Positions 62,827 through 64,000 of a stretch of 64,000 bases of DNA are shown here, in pieces; within the stretch, counting starts at the first letter, position 1; each line of letters starts with the position of its first letter. A program made the position numbers and the translations under genes. This DNA is from Nitrosospira multiformis. GTDB lineage: Bacteria > Pseudomonadota > Gammaproteobacteria > Burkholderiales > Nitrosomonadaceae. The notes under the pieces are model-generated. The model searched no databases. It was not told the DNA's origin and worked only from the letters and a program-made list of their open reading frames with translations. Location of the stretch: assembly GCF_900110185.1 (NCBI RefSeq), contig NZ_FOCT01000005.1:1-64000 (forward strand), read 5' to 3'.

Positions 62827-64000
62827 ATGAAAGCCTATACAAAAACTATTAAAGGGCTCTGTCCACTTATTCCACTTACCCGACGCACTAGACTTGTAAT
62901 CGCAGTACAGTACGCACTCCTCAGCCTTTCGGTAGCCGGCTACGTGCATGCACAGGAGGCTTCCCCGGAATCAATCAAAAAGTCTCAAACGAATGTTCTT
63001 GCGGCAGAAGGTAATACCGAGTCCTCTGCTACAGAATCTTCCAAACCGGGGGAAAAAGCCTCAAAAGAGAAAACCTCCCCGACTCAGGATAGTACGCAGC
63101 CAGGGGAGGGTACCGAATCGGCCAAGCGGTCTGAAACAGTCTTGCCAACAATGGTGATCCGGGAAAAAGGAGTCCAGGAGGGATATGTCGCTAAAAGCAG
63201 CATGACGGCGACCAAGACCAAGACACCAATTACTGAAGTACCTCAATCCATTTCAGTTGTCAATCGCAACGAGCTGGACATGCGCGGTGTACACCTCAAT
63301 TTCACCGAAGCGCTGCGCTACGTGCCAGGGGTCGTAGCCGACCAGTTCGGTTTCAATGGAACGGGGTTCGAGTATCTGGGCATGCGTGGATTTAGTGTTC
63401 AGACCACCGCCAATTTCCGGGATAACTTAAGTCAGCAAGGAGCGGGGCTTTTTTTCGGTGCTTTTATCACCGATCCCTATTCCCTCGAGCGGGTAGACGT
63501 ATTGCGCGGCCCTACCTCGGTGATGTTCGGGCGCGGTGATGCAGGAGGTATCGTGAATCGCATTACGAAGCTTCCCACTGCCACTCCTATCCGTGAGATC
63601 GAGCTCCAGTACGGCAATTTCGACCGCAAGCGAATCGCCGGGGATTTTGGTCTGGCCAATGAGGATGGAACACTGATGTTCCGGCTTGTCACCACGGCGC
63701 TCGATACGGACACTCAGGTACGCTTTCCGAATACAGGCGGAGACCGCGCCCAGATCAGGCGCTTTTACATTGCGCCGTCGCTGACCTGGCGTCCCACCGA
63801 CAGGACATCCATCACGCTTTTTGGCGATATCCTGAACAACCGCAGCGAAGCGGCCGCATTTTATTCCGCAGCGCCCGATGGTAGTCCCACCAATACGCTT
63901 ATAAGCGACCCCAGCTTTACCCGGTATTCAACGGATCAGGCCTCCTTCAGCTACAAACTTGAGCATCATTTCAATGAAACCTTCACGGCGCGGCAAAACT
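62827..64000 (+). CDS. TonB-dependent siderophore receptor (5' part)
   Basis: Frame open from ATG 62827 to the window end (391 codons so far). Residues 1-42 form a longer signal peptide ending VHAQ. An unusual low-complexity linker rich in Ser/Glu/Lys/Thr (to about residue 105) precedes a TonB-box-like VLPTMVIRE. The plug domain follows: KTPITEVPQSISVVNRNELD, GVHLNFTEALRYVPGVVADQ, YLGMRGFSV and YSLERVDVLRGPTSVMFGRG, then GGIVNRITK. This is the FhuA/FpvA class of ferric-siderophore receptors. The gene is cut by the window; its barrel is only begun. Same strand as the biosynthetic genes. Confidence 0.92.
   Translation, partial: MKAYTKTIKGLCPLIPLTRRTRLVIAVQYALLSLSVAGYVHAQEASPESIKKSQTNVLAAEGNTESSATESSKPGEKASKEKTSPTQDSTQPGEGTESAKRSETVLPTMVIREKGVQEGYVAKSSMTATKTKTPITEVPQSISVVNRNELDMRGVHLNFTEALRYVPGVVADQFGFNGTGFEYLGMRGFSVQTTANFRDNLSQQGAGLFFGAFITDPYSLERVDVLRGPTSVMFGRGDAGGIVNRITKLPTATPIREIELQYGNFDRKRIAGDFGLANEDGTLMFRLVTTALDTDTQVRFPNTGGDRAQIRRFYIAPSLTWRPTDRTSITLFGDILNNRSEAAAFYSAAPDGSPTNTLISDPSFTRYSTDQASFSYKLEHHFNETFTARQN

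Noticed and set aside
62948-63157. 69-codon frame within the TonB receptor N-terminus
   Set aside because: The receptor frame is open from 62827 to the window end with signal peptide and plug motifs; this frame is a shadow of its low-complexity linker.

Overview
The window looks like chromosome of a Gram-negative betaproteobacterium, most likely an ammonia oxidiser of the Nitrosospira/Nitrosomonadaceae type. This is inferred from the character of the proteins (aa3-type oxidase, TamA/TamB, HldE/GmhB, AccA-TilS order, PP0621-AmpD pair, IspB-RplU-RpmA-Obg order, TonB siderophore receptor). No amo or hao gene is present, so the genus is a judgement, not a proof. Base composition is moderately GC-rich apart from one visibly AT-rich gene at 7906-11121.

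Layout. 1-3.3 kb: start of a cytochrome oxidase subunit II gene, a YdjM-type membrane hydrolase, a TetR regulator, a 24-residue membrane peptide and a DUF2795 protein. 3.4-19.3 kb: an envelope-sugar region. It holds three GT9 heptosyltransferase-like genes, two GT4-type enzymes (one fused to a GmhA-like SIS domain), a GT2, an inositol-monophosphatase-like enzyme, HldE, GmhB and a short-chain dehydrogenase. A leftward operon (about 11.3-19.3 kb) carries most of the ADP-heptose route and transferases for lipooligosaccharide or another heptose-containing glycan. Inserted before it are a PEBP protein, a DUF2892-like protein and an AT-rich 1071-residue membrane protein of unknown function. 19.7-25.7 kb: tamB and tamA. 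25.9-36.8 kb: FtsH protease, RhlE helicase with a long leader, truncated haemoglobin, ceramidase-like protein, an exported peroxiredoxin, RadA, and an FMN glutamate-synthase-like protein paired with a three-haem cytochrome.

37.4-45.8 kb: an accessory metabolic cassette, with a LysR regulator divergent from two YcaC-type hydrolases, a YtcJ-type amidohydrolase, an outer-membrane channel, an MFS exporter and a pirin. 46.0-54.6 kb: housekeeping genes (tilS-accA, ABC-F protein, ampD-PP0621, tRNA-Pro(CGG), ispB, rplU-rpmA-obgE).

54.8-56.8 kb: the most unusual locus. A short cysteine-free peptide gene is followed by an SdpA/DUF5819-like protein, an HTTM (SdpB-like) membrane protein and a DCC-type thiol oxidoreductase, tightly packed and translationally overlapping. 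It resembles the SdpABC peptide-toxin maturation system but has a different precursor and an added thiol enzyme. 56.9-64.0 kb: a divergent siderophore locus: cyclic-peptide-type ABC exporter and PepSY protein leftward; GNAT acyltransferase, ornithine/lysine N-hydroxylase and TonB-dependent receptor (cut by the window end) rightward. Two Fur-box-like sites flank a 12-bp tandem repeat in the shared intergenic region.
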